Assembly (NCBI GenBank): GCA_032622095.1
Contig: CP136069.1
Span: 165,160,394-165,224,393, forward strand
Length of the DNA: 64,000 nucleotides
Source: Siphonodentalium dalli
Lineage: Eukaryota > Mollusca > Scaphopoda > Gadilida > Siphonodentaliidae
Direction: 5' to 3'
Of the stretch, positions 11,402 through 23,986 are shown in pieces. The notes under the pieces are model-generated. The model searched no databases and was not told where the DNA came from. It was given only the letters and a program-made list of their open reading frames with translations. The position numbers and the translations under genes were made by a program. Positions within the stretch are counted from its first letter, which is position 1, and every line of letters starts with the position of its first letter.

Positions 11402-12955
11402 CCAGCTAACTGGGACATTGGCTAACTGGGACCTCAAGTCTGGCTAACTGGGACCTTGGCTGACTGGGACCTTGGACCTTGGCTAACTATTATTAATAAT
11501 TTCATTAAATTTTTTATTAAGTATTAATGAAGGTTAAAAACAAATGAAATGTTAACATTTTAAAACAATAACATTAAACAAAACAATAAAAACACTAAAC
11601 AAGATTGATCTGTGGGTATTGCAGTTCTGTGTAGCACAATGTACATGTAGCACTGTATCTGCATGTATATATGCTGTATTCACTCTGTTTCACGCATGTC
11701 TGGCTCTGGAATTGGTGAGAACAACTGGGCACATTCTCTGAGAAGCTGACCGGTTGAGACCTCTTTGGCGTCGTATTGGTCCCATAGATTGAAGATTTTG
11801 CCCTGCATTACATTTGTGTGCTTCCTCTGGCGACTTGACAGCTTCCCTTCGCTCACCATCTTGATTGATGTCGGTATCTCCCTGGCTTCTTGGTACAACA
11901 GAGTCAGGAGGAGATACAATGGCAAGTTCCCCTTCATGGCTCTCTGATTCAGTCTGTTATGCCATACTTCAACGTCGTTGTTCGTTCTGATGCTTCGTCC
12001 GAAGACTGACCATTCCTCAACTGACCATACGGGGCTCTTTATCCATGTATTCTCTATGTATGTCATGTAGTTGTTTATGTGTGGGACTTGGCTGTCTACC
12101 TTTGCCTTTAGTTTGTCGAATGCAGCTGGTATGTCGGTGGCAGGCATGAATGGAATGGAATGGAATGGACATCACACGTCTGAGGTGTTTGTGGATTCTG
12201 TCTCTTTTGTTGTAAGCAATCTGTAGCTTCTCAACTTGTAGATGTCGCCATAGCGCTTGTCCAAAATGGAAGGAACAGTCGTGGATGGTTTGGTCATAGG
12301 TTATCTCTGTTTCTATGTTGTTGATGTCATCCCTGGTTATGGTACCATCTAAGATGGACTCTTCAACTGGTTCAGGTTCTCGACATCTTAACGTCCCTGG
12401 TCACGTCAAATGGGTCCAAGGCTGTCGTCAAGACTGTTAGTGAACACAAGTAAGCTGCCAATGATTAGATCACAAGATCAAATGGACCAACTGATTAAAA
12501 CAACATCAGTTATCACACTCTAATCGTTTTCAAAACAAACTCACACCTTCACTGTGAATGCCATGAGTAACAATCACTTTATTGTATCCTAACTGTGCAT
12601 GCACATAATAACCATCACTTTATTAACAATAAATATTCATAGAAATATATAAGTGGATAAAAATAAGAAATAAAAATAGCTGTGACCTTCAGTTTTATAG
12701 AAGTTATAAAAGATTGACAAAATAATTTTGTAAAAAAATTGTTTTTATTAAGTCAGGTTAAAACAAATCTAAAATATTTTGAAGCAATAACATAAATAAA
12801 ACAAACAATACAATGAATTTAACGTTCTATTCTCCTATATATATATAATAAATATATTATAACCAAGGTCCCAGTTAGCCAAGGTCCCAGTTGGTCATGG
12901 TCCCAGTTAGCCATTGGTCCCAGACTCCCAGTTAGCCAAGGTCCCAGTTAGCTGG
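11402..12955. mobile_element. Mutator-like element, copy 2, with arrayed inverted ends
   Basis: Starts CCAGCTAACTGGGAC and ends GTCCCAGTTAGCTGG. At each end the terminal motif is repeated several times as GGCTAACTGGGACCTT (11402-11488) or its complement (12864-12955). A MULE transposase remnant lies inside on the minus strand. About 1.55 kb, so internally deleted. I found no convincing 9-bp target duplication; the right flank carries a direct repeat TGGCATTCTGTATCAC. Confidence 0.75.
11680..12300 (-). pseudogene. Mutator-like transposase remnant, copy 2
   Basis: The minus-strand frame 11680-12147 carries RSIRTNNDVEVWHNRLNQ (one residue differs from copy 1, E-V-W for E-G-W). A second piece at about 12150-12300 matches the HGCSFHLGQ region of copy 1 in a shifted frame, separated by a short GGAAT repeat at 12150-12167. 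Upstream of that the sequence departs from copy 1. The longest piece is 155 codons, far short of a MULE transposase. Confidence 0.7.
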
Positions 12956-13349
12956 CATTCTGTATCACTGGCATTCTGTATCACAGTGCATTGATAAGTC
13001 TAAGTTAACTTCAGACCCACATAAAAAATATATGCAGTACATTGAGCCTACAGGTTGAGTCAACACTGTGTTTTGATATAAGCCTACAGTACACATACAT
13101 GTATGCGATATTTTGTCTCGGATGTCTCCATCAATTAAATTAACCAATATATGCTGGCCCACTCAGTATGCACATGCACAATCGTACCAACTGGTGCTGA
13201 ATTATCATCAATTATGTACTGATAATGCCCTGATTATGTATACAGCTAGGCCTACAATGGCCCTACATGTACATGTATGTATAAAACCGCAAACAAGTGA
13301 ACTTGATAGCTGAGTAACCAACGGAATACTAAGCCTTCCGGTACCTTAC

Positions 13350-13836
13350 ATACAAGTAGTTTCCATGGCCAGGTCTGGAGCCATTATGTTTGCCACTTTT
13401 TGTTATAAGAAATTCTCAAATGACATCACAAAGCCTTTGCCGGTTTATATTGACTCTATTCTCAATATGTACTCTCTGCCGCGCGAATTGCGATCAGAAG
13501 ATCTAAATCTGATGGCTGTTCCTAGACGTGACTCGGGAAAACTACGGAAGACGATCATTTGAATATCATGCTCCGTCCGTCTGGAATGGGCTACAGGCCG
13601 ACACAAAGAAAGCCGATACCATGGACACTTTTAAAACATTACTTAAATCGGAACTTATCAAATTCTACTATGGAAACGTCGTCCCTGAGTGTGATGCCTC
13701 TTAGTTCTGCATATGTTTATTACGTGACCCACTTGTATATTGCATATTTGTGCGTGCACTTGTGTTGTGGCCGAGCGCTTTGGGCCTTTTGGGAAAAGCG
13801 CTATATAAATGTTCTCTATTATTATTATTATACTTC
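13350..13836 (+). pseudogene. 3' end of a non-LTR retrotransposon (LINE)
   Basis: Translation shows LRSEDLNLMAVPRRDSG, then after a frame change YGRRSFEYHAPSVWNGLQAD and MDTFKTLLKSEL. This series (L-VPR...YG-R-F---AP--WN-L...FK--LK) is the usual C-terminus of reverse-transcriptase ORFs in CR1/Jockey-type LINEs. It is followed by AAAAGCGCTATATAAATG and an ATT microsatellite at 13817-13830, a typical LINE tail. The frameshift near 13540 and missing upstream domains show a 5'-truncated dead copy. Confidence 0.7.
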
Positions 13837-16640
13837 CATATTTTAATATGGGAGTATATTGTATTTATGTTGAGGCGTTTTACCGTTTAATTGGACATAC
13901 TGAGAAAAATAATGGCACTAGGAACGCGAAATTTCTTGGAAAAGTAGGCAACTAAGAGATACTTAAAATGTACGCCTCAGAATTTCGTTACACCTTTTCT
14001 TTGCAGAGTTATCGCCCTTTTACGTTTCTCCATTTTACTCTATTATTATTATTCTTATTATTATTATTCTTCTTACATAGTTTGGTACGCCTAATCTCAG
14101 GAAACGCTAAATTTAGAATGCTGAAATTTTCTGTGTGTGTACAACTCCCACGGGAATCGGCAGTTGAGGCATTGCGAATTTTGTCCGTGCCCGATTTATG
14201 GAGTTATGGCCCTTAAACCGGCCTCTCACATTTATCGACAATTGTAGAGTATATCTGGAACGCATTGAGGCAGCGGAACAGGACAAATGTTATGATGTAG
14301 AGCAACTTAAACGTGGTTCAGTTCCACAAAATGGACGTTGTCCAATTATTACCCGGGGAGTGGAGGACGGGTGTTCAAAGTCGTAAAAATGAAGTCTCTT
14401 CGATTGCGATCAAACTTACATGCCATAGTCTACATTTTACACCGATAACGATTTGTAAATCGGTCGAAAATTGACAGAGTTACCGACCCCTGAATGACCA
14501 AAAATGACGCAAAATCCCTTGTATCCACAACTCCTCCCAGAACGATGCTCCGACAAAGGTTGTTGTTATCACCTTACGATCGGTATGCACGAATGAGCAG
14601 GCACGCGAAATTTGGGCATAATCGGGCGAAAATTGGCTAGATGCATGCAGATTGAAGTGCTGAAATTTGAAACTTATACAAGTTTAGAACCCGTTAACGC
14701 AGATAAATGGGGTTGGTGTCATTCGACGGGGATTATCGAGGCGAATACAATGGTGTCAGATTGAAAATAATATTTCGGCAAATAGCTGAGATATGGTCAT
14801 TTTTTCGAAGTTGCGTGTGGATATTCACACGAAAATATGCATATCGTGTAGATCTCATGAAGACGAACTCAATGACACCGGTCGCAACACTCTAGCTTAA
14901 AACCCGAGTGAGATAGAGAGGTTTTATCACCAAGTCACCTATTGTCGCGGCGATGTTATTTTTGCATAGAAACGGGTCCATTGAACTCAGAAATGCCAAT
15001 ATTACTTATGCTGACCATCACAAACAATTTCAGCAGGTATATTATTATACTTCCATATTTTAATATGGGAGTATATTGTATTTCTGTTGAGGCGTTTTAC
15101 CGTTTAATTGGACATACTGAGAACAATAATGGCACTAGGAACGCGAAATTTCTTGGAAAAGTAGGCAACTAAGAGATACTTAAAATGTACGCCTCAGAAT
15201 TTCGTTACACCTTTTCTTTGCAGAGTTATCGCCCTTTTACGTTTCTCCATTTTTCTCTATTATTATACTTCCATATTTTAATATGGGAGTATATTGTATT
15301 TCTGTTGAGGCGTTTTACCGTTTTATTATTATTTTTTTGTACTCCCTAATCTCAGGAACCGCTAAACGTAGAACGCTGATATTGCCTACGTGTGTACAAC
15401 TCACTCAATAGAGGGCCGTTAAGGCATTGCGAATGTTGTCCGATATTACCCGGGGAGTGGGGGAGGGGTGTTCAAATTTCGTAAAAAATAAATTCTCTCC
15501 GATTGCGACCAAACTTACATGTCATAGTCTACATTTTACTCCGATAACGATGCCGTGAATCGGTCGAAAATTGACAGAGTTACCGGCCCCTGATTGTCCA
15601 AAAATGACGTAAAACTCCTTGTATCCACAACTCCTCCCAAACCGATGCTCAGCTGAAGACGGTTGTGAATAATTAATGATGAATATGCATGTGCGAGCTG
15701 GCACGCGAAATTTGGGCATCGTCGGGTGAAAACTGGCCAGATGCACGAAGAATGAAGAGAACGAAATTCAAACTTATGTAAGTTCAGATCCGTTCAACGC
15801 AGACACATGGGGCTGCTGTCATTCGCCGGGGAATTGTTAGGCCGATTCGATGATGTCAGTAGTGAAAACATATTTCCAAGGACAACGGAGATATGATCAT
15901 TTTCCCGAAGTCATCTGAGGATATTTACACGCAAATCATCCTATTACATAGAGCTCACCAAGACGAACACAATGACACCGGTCTCAACTCTCTAGCTTGA
16001 AAACTGACAGAGATGGGAATATTTTATCACCAAGTCACCTATTTTCGCGGTAATGGTATTTTCGCATAGAAACGGGTCCACTGAACTCAGAAATGTCAAT
16101 ATTACTTATGGTGACCATCACAAACAGTTTCTACATGTATATTATTATACTTCCATATTTTAATATGGGAGTATATTGTATTTCTGTTGAGGCGTTTTGC
16201 CGTTTAATTGGACATACTGAGAAAAATAATGGCACTAGGAACGCGAAATTTCTTGGGAATGTAGTCATCTAAGAGGGGCTAAAAATTGTATCCATCAGAA
16301 TTTCGTTACAGCCTTTCTTTGCAGAGTTATCGCCCTTTTACGATTAGAACTCTATTATTATTATTTTTTTTTTGTACTCCCTAATCTCAGGAACCGCTAA
16401 ACGTAGAACTCTGATATTGCCTACGTGTGTACAACTCACTCAATAGAGGGCCGTTAAGGCATTGCGAATGTTGTCCGATATTACCCGGGGAGTGGGGGAC
16501 GGGTGTTCAAAGTTGTGAAAAATAAAGTCTCTTCGATTGCGACCAAACTTACATGTCGTAGTCTACATTTTACACCGATAACGATGCCGTGAAAAGTTTG
16601 TAAATCGGTTGAAAATTGACAGAGTTACCGACCCCTGAAT
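13836..16640. repeat. Tandem array of a roughly 1.2-kb unit
   Basis: The block ATTATACTTCCATATTTTAA, then TATGGGAGTATATTG, recurs at about 13829, 15043, 15262 and 16142. It is followed by TGAGGCGTTTTACCGTTTA and, in three of the four, the same downstream order. Units end with ACAAACAATTTC or ACAAACAGTTTC just before the next start. The unit at 15043 is cut short by the next one. Units share AGTTACCGACCCC and AACTCCTCCCA blocks. The start block is itself a hairpin (CTTCCATATT pairs with AATATGGGAG). No coding capacity. Confidence 0.7.
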
Positions 16641-16684
16641 GTCCAAAATCATAAATTACTCTCCCTAATGGAGGAAAATGACTG

Positions 16685-16800
16685 TTGGAGGAGCTGGAGC
16701 GCAGGAGAGGGTGAGACCAGGCCCGGAAAAGCGGTGAAACCAGGCCGGGGTTGTGAGACCAGACCGGATTGTGAGACCAGGCAGACCGGTGGCGGATGTA
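16685..16800. repeat. Short imperfect tandem repeat, GTGAGACCAGGCCGG type
   Basis: Four to five imperfect copies of a roughly 15-20-bp GTGAGACCAG(G)CCGG unit; GC-rich compared with its surroundings. Confidence 0.55.
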
Positions 16801-16940
16801 AACGGCATATTTAGCAAAAAAAAACCAAGTCCAGCGGTCTAAACTTTTTATTGCTTTTTCCGAATGGGAAGAGTGATGCGGATCAGAATATACCAATTGT
16901 TACCGATTTACGATCGCGACAATAAATGTTCTATTTATAG

Positions 16941-17630
16941 CACCAAATCCAAACGGTCTAATTATTGAGCAAGATTAATGCAGTAGAAGATACGGCGGTA
17001 TCCTGTAGGTACGATTCCAAAGTTTGACCACTCTACTATAAAAGCAACATGCCCAAAAGCGACCCAGCTTCAGGTGGGTTCAAAATTTTTGCAAATTCCA
17101 ACGAAAATCAAAGGGGGGAAATTTATCAAAAAATCAGACATCAAGATAAAAAAAATTTGACAAGTGTTTGTGATAGCTAGTGTCCAGGCGCAACTTAGTC
17201 ATGTCTGTGTCAATCGCCCTAAAGCCGAATGTTTACTCGTGGCGAGGCTTTATAATGTAAATGAGAATAGTTAAGTGCTGTATCATTAACCTATTTTTCC
17301 CACCAAATCGAAACGGGCTAATGAAAGAGCGAGCTAATGCAGTAGCAGGTATATTGATATACCATAGATAATTTCCCCAAATTTGAGCTTTCTACTATAT
17401 AAGCAACCTGCCCAACGGAGAGCTCGCATTCAGGTGGGTCCAAATATGTAAATTCCACCGAAAACGAAAGGTGAAAAAATACTCCAAAAATCAAACATGG
17501 GGATAAAACGTTTTTAATGAGTGGATGTTATTTGGAGTATCAACGCCCCACTTGAGTGCGATTTCCTGAGTTTTAGAGCGAATGGTTTACTCATGGCGAC
17601 ACTATAATTATATCGTAAAACGTACGTACC
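16941..17630. repeat. Two-copy tandem duplication, period about 360 bp
   Basis: CACCAAATCCAAACGGTCTA at 16941 and CACCAAATCGAAACGGGCTA at 17301 begin two diverged copies. Shared blocks in order are ATGCAGTAG, TCTACTATA, AGCAAC-TGCCCAA, TTCAGGTGGGT and GTTTACTC-TGGCGA. Confidence 0.65.
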
Positions 17631-18640
17631 ACTAAATCAATCGTATCTTCTAGGTGAGCACGGAACAATATTTACCGTTTATATCAAGAAAAATAGTATG
17701 ACCATTTGTGCACTCAATTGTCTTGTCTGCATTGTGATACAAATTACAATGTCTGTAATTTGACAGAGGTGTCCATCTTCTTGATGTGTGTACAGAAATA
17801 CCTATTGGTATTGAATAATTGAAGCAGTCTCATAGTTCAGAAGTATAGGGGCAATCACATGCTACTATTTAGTCATGTAAATTGAATTTTCCCAAATATA
17901 ACGTGACTTCAAACATTCACTTGGTAAAGGAATTGTGCACAAGGTACCAGAGAAACACAGTACCTGAGACTTTGGTCAACTACGGATGACAGTGAAAACA
18001 AACAAACAGGTGTACACCATAAAAAAAAATCAAAACATAAAAGTAGCATCAAAGCAAGAAATAGGAAGAGAGAAGAAGAAATAGATAGTGGTGAAGCGCA
18101 ATACATGTAAAACGAGAATCATTACAAACCTTTAATTATATGGAAGTATACGAATTTCCCACCGGGAATTCGAAAAGCCGCTAGTTATTATTATTATTAT
18201 TATGTTGGAAATCTTTGGTGAAATCCATTTGAAGTCAACTTTATTGGACGTTGCATGCATATATTTTTATCATTACTATACTAGTAGTTCTACTGTGAAA
18301 CACATGTTGGATGTCAGTCCTGTCCATGAGCAAAACATTATTTACTCCGGCAACCCATGATAATTATATTTATTAGTTGGGTTTTTCTTAGACAACTGTC
18401 ATTCTAGGATACCCCCTACAGGTACAGTAGGTGCCCAGTGCCCACTTATATTTCCAAATCCCCATAATTAAATTGAGAGTGAACATACATGTACTGGTAC
18501 ATGATCCTAATTAACCTGAGAATAAAAATCTATACACAAAATATTACATCAAATATTTCAATATTTCCTTATTGGTTCTGTGATTACAGTAGACACCATG
18601 GGCGTGGAGCTATAGTCATCAATCCCCGTCTGTCCATCAG
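17631..18640. other. Intron 1 sequence; possible element terminus near 18140-18200
   Basis: No gene. At 18140-18200 lies GGAAGTATAC, a small hairpin (TTCCCACCGGGAA) and CTAG followed by an ATT repeat. This could be the end of a repeat related to the 13836 array, but is too short to name. Confidence 0.35.
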
Positions 18641-18670
18641 TCAACAATTATTTAAACATCTTCTTCTCCA

Positions 18671-18885
18671 TAACCATAAGTCCGAATGGGTTCATATTTG
18701 GTGTGGATGTTCCCAAGGTGACTCACATTCAAAATTTGTTCAAATGAGGTCACTGGTCAAATAGTTCTTAAAACGACTTCTCAAGTATTTTCGGGCCGAA
18801 TGAGTTCATATTTGGTATGAAAGTCTTAGGGTGACTGGGGTTCAGATTTGTTCAAAAGAGGTCACTGGGTTAAATGTGTATGAAA
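18671..18885. repeat. Two-copy tandem repeat, about 105 bp
   Basis: CCGAATGGGTTCATATTTGG and CCGAATGAGTTCATATTTGG begin two units, each with GTGACT-(C/G), TTTGTTCAAA and GAGGTCACTGG. Confidence 0.6.
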
Positions 18886-18889
18886 TGTG

Positions 18890-20170
18890 ATCTTATCTTA
18901 TCTGACAGTGTTTGATAAACAAATAACAGAAGCAGCTGGATAATACTTATTTGTGTCATTCATTTCTATTTAAATTAGATTAATTCCCATGTGCTGTGTT
19001 CTATGCAGTTGTGTGCAGACAAGTGTTACAATATTATGTTTATATAGGCTATTAACTCATTTTCATCTGTGATAATGCAGGGTTTCCGCTAGAGTAGAGG
19101 TCGGGGAATTGGGCTGGTAGCTGCTAAGGGGAAAATTCAGTAAATAAATTCAATGTTGGGACACTGATTTATTTTCTTCCAAAGTTGTCAAGCTATCAAA
19201 CACTCAGACTCAAACACTAATCCACAGACACTATATGTATATACCCATTAAAATTATCAGAACTTATTTACAGGTGCGTAACAACCGGAAATTTCGGAAT
19301 ATACAGTCGCAAACACAGTGAATATTAAATGCATTAATTTTAACATTCTGGCAACCCACACTGAGATCTGAATTTAAACCTTAATTATGGCAGAACCTGT
19401 GCAAAAATATAAAGTGGAATGTATTTTGCGATATAAAATATAGAGACAATCGCCAAGTACAATTAAACTTCTGACGAATTTTCTTAACCTAACTGCAACA
19501 TAACTAGCTAAACTCCAAAGAGATGTATTCTAGTGATGTTGCCACCATGTCGGTTCCGGTATGCGCTTTCATTCAGCATCTGTATTCTTGCAAGGATATC
19601 AAATAAAGTTGTCCTCTAAAATTTCTTATTGATATCCCAACAAGATAGAGAGAAGTTTTATACATCTCTATACTTTTATACACATGATAAATATACATGT
19701 ACATGTATGTGTCCTGGGTATGGTACCCGGGGAAAGCTAGGCTGGGGGAATGGGACCCTAAAATTTAAAATCAACTGGTGGTTCAACAGGGGAAAACTTG
19801 GCTAGGGGAACGGGGCCGTTGAAGGGATCCCATGCCTGTATAGCGGAAACCTTGGATAATGATGTCTTATTTATTATTCTGATGATTTCAAGTAACAATT
19901 ATCAGAGGTGCCATGTTGATAACCCTTCCCTTAATTTTGTAACTTATTTTAAGGAAAATGAACTCACTTCAACTTCTATAATTTACCCTTTGAATTTACT
20001 TGATCAATGGATCTCATAGATTGGGATTTACATTTGGTTCAAATAGGGGGAGAGATAGGAGACTTAACACGGCCGCATCCACCCTACTGGTATCTATGCT
20101 ATGAATTCATGTTTGGTACTTGTATATAGATTCCTCTATTACATGTAATAATTTTGTATATATATACCGG
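18890..20170. other. Intron 1 sequence, nothing recognised
   Basis: No gene. Two short direct repeats around 19730 and 19795 share GGGGAAA-CT-GGCT(A/G)GGGGAA. Confidence 0.4.
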
Positions 20171-20175
20171 TATTA

Positions 20176-20606
20176 TCAGTACTCTCAGGCTCCAAATAAA
20201 AGTTCAGGCCCAAATAATAGTGCAGGGGGGAATTCCATTGAAAGTTAATATAAGTGCAGACCCAAATAATAGTGCAGGGTGAATTCTGAGCAAAACATCT
20301 GTGGTTAAACAAATTATTTTTATAGTAGGTCAAGTTTAGAAATCAACATAGTACATGTATGCGTCATGTGGTGTTTATTCAATATTTAAATGTTCACATG
20401 TATGCCATATACTTGAACATGCATAAAGTTATAAGCACATTATTTTGATATCAGAATCATATAGAAATCTTGAGTTTGTGCTGATTTAAATTTTCATAGC
20501 CTCAAAATTAATAAACGTGCAGACCCAAATAAGCACTGTGCAGGGGGGAAATTTCCCAATAAAATAATAAACGTGCATGCATGTTTATTTAGAGCCCAAG
20601 AGTAAG
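20176..20606. mobile_element. MITE with ACTCTCAGG ends, long copy
   Basis: Left end TACTCTCAGGCTCCAAATAA and right end TTATTTAGAGCCCAAGAGTA are inverted counterparts. Internal AAATAATAGTGCAGGG motifs recur three times. Related to the shorter element at 21093-21258. Confidence 0.55.
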
Positions 20607-21092
20607 GTTTTGATAAATATCCAACAGTTGGAGATCTTGAAGTACCAGTTGTAATTTAGTTTTGTCCAGTTGGGAGGTAATGGGCAATGATCCATTGGGG
20701 AAGGGGGGTGGTGTGCAGTTAGAAATTTTAGGTGGACACCCCCATATTCCCTGCCACCTTTCAACGAAGACCCTCTACATGTGTCCCTGTTTAGAACTAC
20801 TTGTTTTAAAGTGATTTGACAAGTACTGACTATTGTAGTCTTGAGAGTACCAGTCTTCTCTGTCTTTACAGTCTGGTGAGCGACATCACAGTCATTGACA
20901 CTCTTGTTTAAAGGTGGGTTTGAATATTCAATTGAGGGGTAGATGACCATGGCACAAACCTCTGCGTGGGGAGGGTGTGCTGGAGTGGGTATCCTCTTCC
21001 TGTAGGTGGGGGTGTGGGGAGGGGCTTCCCTGGCCCCTGGGAAAGTTTTTGAAAATTGAACCTATCGAGAGCAAACTGGAGCATATTTGTAT

Positions 21093-21258
21093 ACTCTCAG
21101 GTGCCTAATAATAGTGATATGTGGGGATTTAGGCTGAAATTAATAATAGTGATGGCAATATCACTCTGTCTCAATTCCAAATAATAGTGTCAGATCGTTG
21201 GGAATTTTCTCCAAAATTAATAATCGTGCTGACACTATTATTTGGCACCTGAGAGTAA
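21093..21258. mobile_element. MITE with ACTCTCAGGTGCC ends, short copy
   Basis: Left ACTCTCAGGTGCCTAATAAT and right TTATTTGGCACCTGAGAGTA are inverted; AATAATAGTG motifs lie inside. Flanks contain TA on both sides, suggesting but not proving a TA target. Confidence 0.65.
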
Positions 21259-21331
21259 TATACATGTATGCATGCATAATGGAGATAATAAACTGATGTT
21301 TAGGATTTTATTTACCGATTTTGTGAGGATA

Positions 21332-21544
21332 CAGTAATGCCCTAAGTAATGGACTCGTTAACCACAGCAGAATTATGGGTAACTTTTCAGGATTTAGTCG
21401 GAAATATGGCTTGTTGCCATTCATCGGAAAGCTCTCGGCGAGAGCTTTCCGATGAATGGCAACAAGCCATATTTCCAACTAAATCCTGAAAAGTTACCCA
21501 TAATTCTGCTGTGGTTAAGGGGTCGATTACTTAGGGCATAACTG
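21332..21544. mobile_element. Family A palindromic MITE, copy 2
   Basis: Full-length palindrome of about 213 bp, TA flanks at 21330-21331 and 21545-21546. The arms meet at AAGCTCTCGGCGAGAGCTTT. Confidence 0.9.
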
Positions 21545-22045
21545 TATTTAGACATGACAGTGTTTGTCATTGTACATGATCATGTATAAGGTACATGTAC
21601 TAATGTTTTGTCCATGTATGGGCCCACACCTGTAGAATCAACACGGATAATAAAGAATGATTATAAAACCCAACCATCCCAAGTATACAATGTACATGTG
21701 ATCCGCGTATTATATCCCTTTGCGATCTTCTGTACACTCAAACTTGTTATTTTATTGACTGAAGTGGGGTATAATATATTAAATTGGACGACAGTCGTCA
21801 CTCATTACATGCATACATGTATAGCCAATTATCATTAGATCTATATGTACTAGTACATGTACATTATATACATGTAAAGCTTAAAATGTCCTGCATATTT
21901 ATTTTCTTCTAATAAACACATGTACAAACTTGCATTATGTATTTGACTTATTTTGTTTTTAAAACCCTGACCTATTCAATTGCATGCCAACTGCTGGAAA
22001 TTTTGAGTAAAATTGGGGTGAGATCCCCAAATCCCCTGTCGCCAC

Positions 22046-22215
22046 GTTCCGCTAATGGACCCTCGGAATGTAGCACCCTCGGACTATCTAACTCTTGGAC
22101 TGTTGAACCCTTGGTGCATCGAAGGTACCTTCTGACTATTGAACCCTCGGAGTGGCTCCCACTAGTGCATTGTACCCCTGTAATCGAACCTCGGACTAAC
22201 GATTACTGTTCCCAC
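22046..22215. repeat. Degenerate tandem repeat, 16-bp GAACCCTCGGACTAT type
   Basis: Roughly eight irregular copies of a unit like GAACCCTCGGACTATC, more GC-rich than flanking sequence. The 140-codon ORF at 21937-22359 runs through it; its open length is probably due to the repeat. Confidence 0.6.
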
Positions 22216-22504
22216 CCTGGGGCTATCGGATCTATCAACCAACATTACTGGGCATATAAAGTTCAGGAACGCTCAAGCCTCAAGGACATATTGTCAATTT
22301 TCCCTCGCATCGAGTTATATTTATTAGTGATTATATTTTGCATTCAGTTCTTTTTATAACCACTAAAAACTACGATTCTCTTAAACTAAGATTTACTACA
22401 CCAGACATGCAAACTATTTTGGAAACAACTTATTAAGTCATCTTGGGAAATCCCGGTCGTCATAGAAATAGAATCTGCATAGCTGTTCTAGAGACGTACA
22501 TGTA

Positions 22505-22639
22505 CAGTAATGCCTTAAAAATAATCGACTCCTTAACCACAGCAGAATTATGGATAATTTTTCAGGATTTAGTTGGAATCCTGAAAAATTACCCATAATT
22601 CTGCTGTGGTTAAGGAGGCGATTATTTAGGGCATTACTG
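22505..22639. mobile_element. Family A MITE, copy 3 (deleted centre)
   Basis: 135 bp with both ends and TA flanks intact. The arms are joined at GGATTTAGTTGGAATCC, so the inner arm segments (GCCATTCATCGGAAAGCTCT) are missing. The same internal deletion length is seen at 26280-26413. Confidence 0.85.
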
Positions 22640-22914
22640 TAAATTGATAAGATTATCGTCTACTTTTTAAAGAGACTAGAATGTTACGTGGAGACAGACT
22701 TGGATCAATAATTTTTTCATGCCTGACATGCAATCTCGCAGCATGGGGCCATAATTGACGTCGAGACCAAGTGATCATGATTGACTCTTCCTCCAGCAGA
22801 CGGAATTCAATTTGTCTTGTCACAGTAAATCTTCCAGACATCTTATCTCGCCTGCTCATGTAATTACTCATTTTCCTCGACCTTGCAGTATAAGGAAACA
22901 GAAATGGCCACATA

Positions 22915-23178
22915 GGGATTGTGATAGTTACAGTTATGCCCTGTGCCAATGCATTCTCTTATATATGCGAGTCGACCATAGGTCACCTCGCATATATAAG
23001 AGAATGCATTGGCCTAAAAAAAATCTTTTTTTAACACTTTTTACCATTTTTTCTTACATTCTTTAACAATTTTATAATTTTTAATGTGTTAAGCCAATGC
23101 ATTCTCTTATATATGCGAGGCGACCTATGGTCGACTCGCATATATAAGAGAATGCATTGGCACAGGGCCATCCTGTAA
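22915..23178 (+). mobile_element. Family B element, copy 1 (ends lost)
   Basis: Carries the two-hairpin core CCCTGTGCCAATGCATTCTC to GGCACAGGG and the left segment TGTGATAGTTACAGTTATG. It lacks the terminal CCCTTTACCCAACA on both sides. Spacer orientation is the same as at 27236. Confidence 0.75.
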
Positions 23179-23666
23179 TATGTAGTAATATCAGAGGCGC
23201 AATACATGTACACTCTCAACGACTCTGTCATTTCTGCTTTGTTTGGAAATAACCTCTTCCATAAATAGAAACAATATTCGTGCAATGCTACAGTACAGGG
23301 CCCTGGTTATCAGGCGTTGAAGTGAATCCCTGACGCATAAATGTGATAGAGCAGACCCATAGATGTGAATAGAGCCGAATTTATTCACTGCATGGCTGTA
23401 CCAAACTTGGTCATGCATAAATATTGATAAATAGTAATAAATACTGTAGCAATAATTAGTTCAAGTTCAACAGATGAGTTACACAGTCAACAGACGAATT
23501 TCCCGATAGTACCGTATGCACATGATCAATCATGTGATTTAAATAGTCCAGCAGATATGGTGTCTATTTATGGGAGAGGTTATTTCCATGTGAAAGCAGA
23601 AATGGTTGAGCCGTTGAGATTGGGGTGCAATACATTCATCATTCATTTGTCTTCCCCAATGCTTAA

Positions 23667-23955
23667 CCCTTTCATGATGGGAGCTGCACTGGTGCAGCAT
23701 TAAAGACCCTATGCCAGTGCGTTCTCTTATATACATGCATGCGAGTCTCCCATAGAGAGCCTTGCATACAATGTATATACCCGGTAAGAGTACTAGTTTG
23801 CACTGTGTTTTCCCATAGGGAGCCTCATATATACAAGAAAATACATTGGCCTAACAATATTTAACTTGACCGTGTAAGCTATATAAGAGAATGCATAGAA
23901 ATTTGACATCTGTAGGGTTTTCACAAAATTTCAGAAAGATCCAGTCATGGAAGGG
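23667..23955. mobile_element. Family C TTAA element, copy 2
   Basis: Terminal CCCTTTCATGA and complement-like TCATGGAAGGG flanked by TTAA at 23663-23666 and 23956-23959. Inside are diverged hairpin stems (GCGAGTCTCCCATAGAGAGC) and a TTTAACTTGACCGTGTAAGC spacer. Confidence 0.75.
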
Positions 23956-23986
23956 TTAAGAGCCAGTACACTATTTCTTGCAAATA

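Noticed and set aside
18140-18200. Helitron 3' end (hairpin followed by CTAG and AT-rich sequence)
   Set aside because: The hairpin is short, no matching 5' TC end or Rep/helicase remnant was found, and CTAG is too common to be decisive.
21937-22359. 140-codon ORF on the plus strand
   Set aside because: Runs through a degenerate 16-bp tandem repeat; no domain, and composition follows the repeat.
22934-23170. Possible CRISPR-like or microRNA hairpin cluster
   Set aside because: Direct-repeat and spacer structure is absent; the repeats are inverted arms of MITEs in a eukaryotic intron. A microRNA role is possible but has no support beyond hairpin shape.
22653-23418. Several ORFs with peptides such as CQCILLYMRVDHRSPRIYKR repeated over the window
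   Set aside because: They are translations of the family B/D/E hairpin core in different frames and strands, not a protein family.
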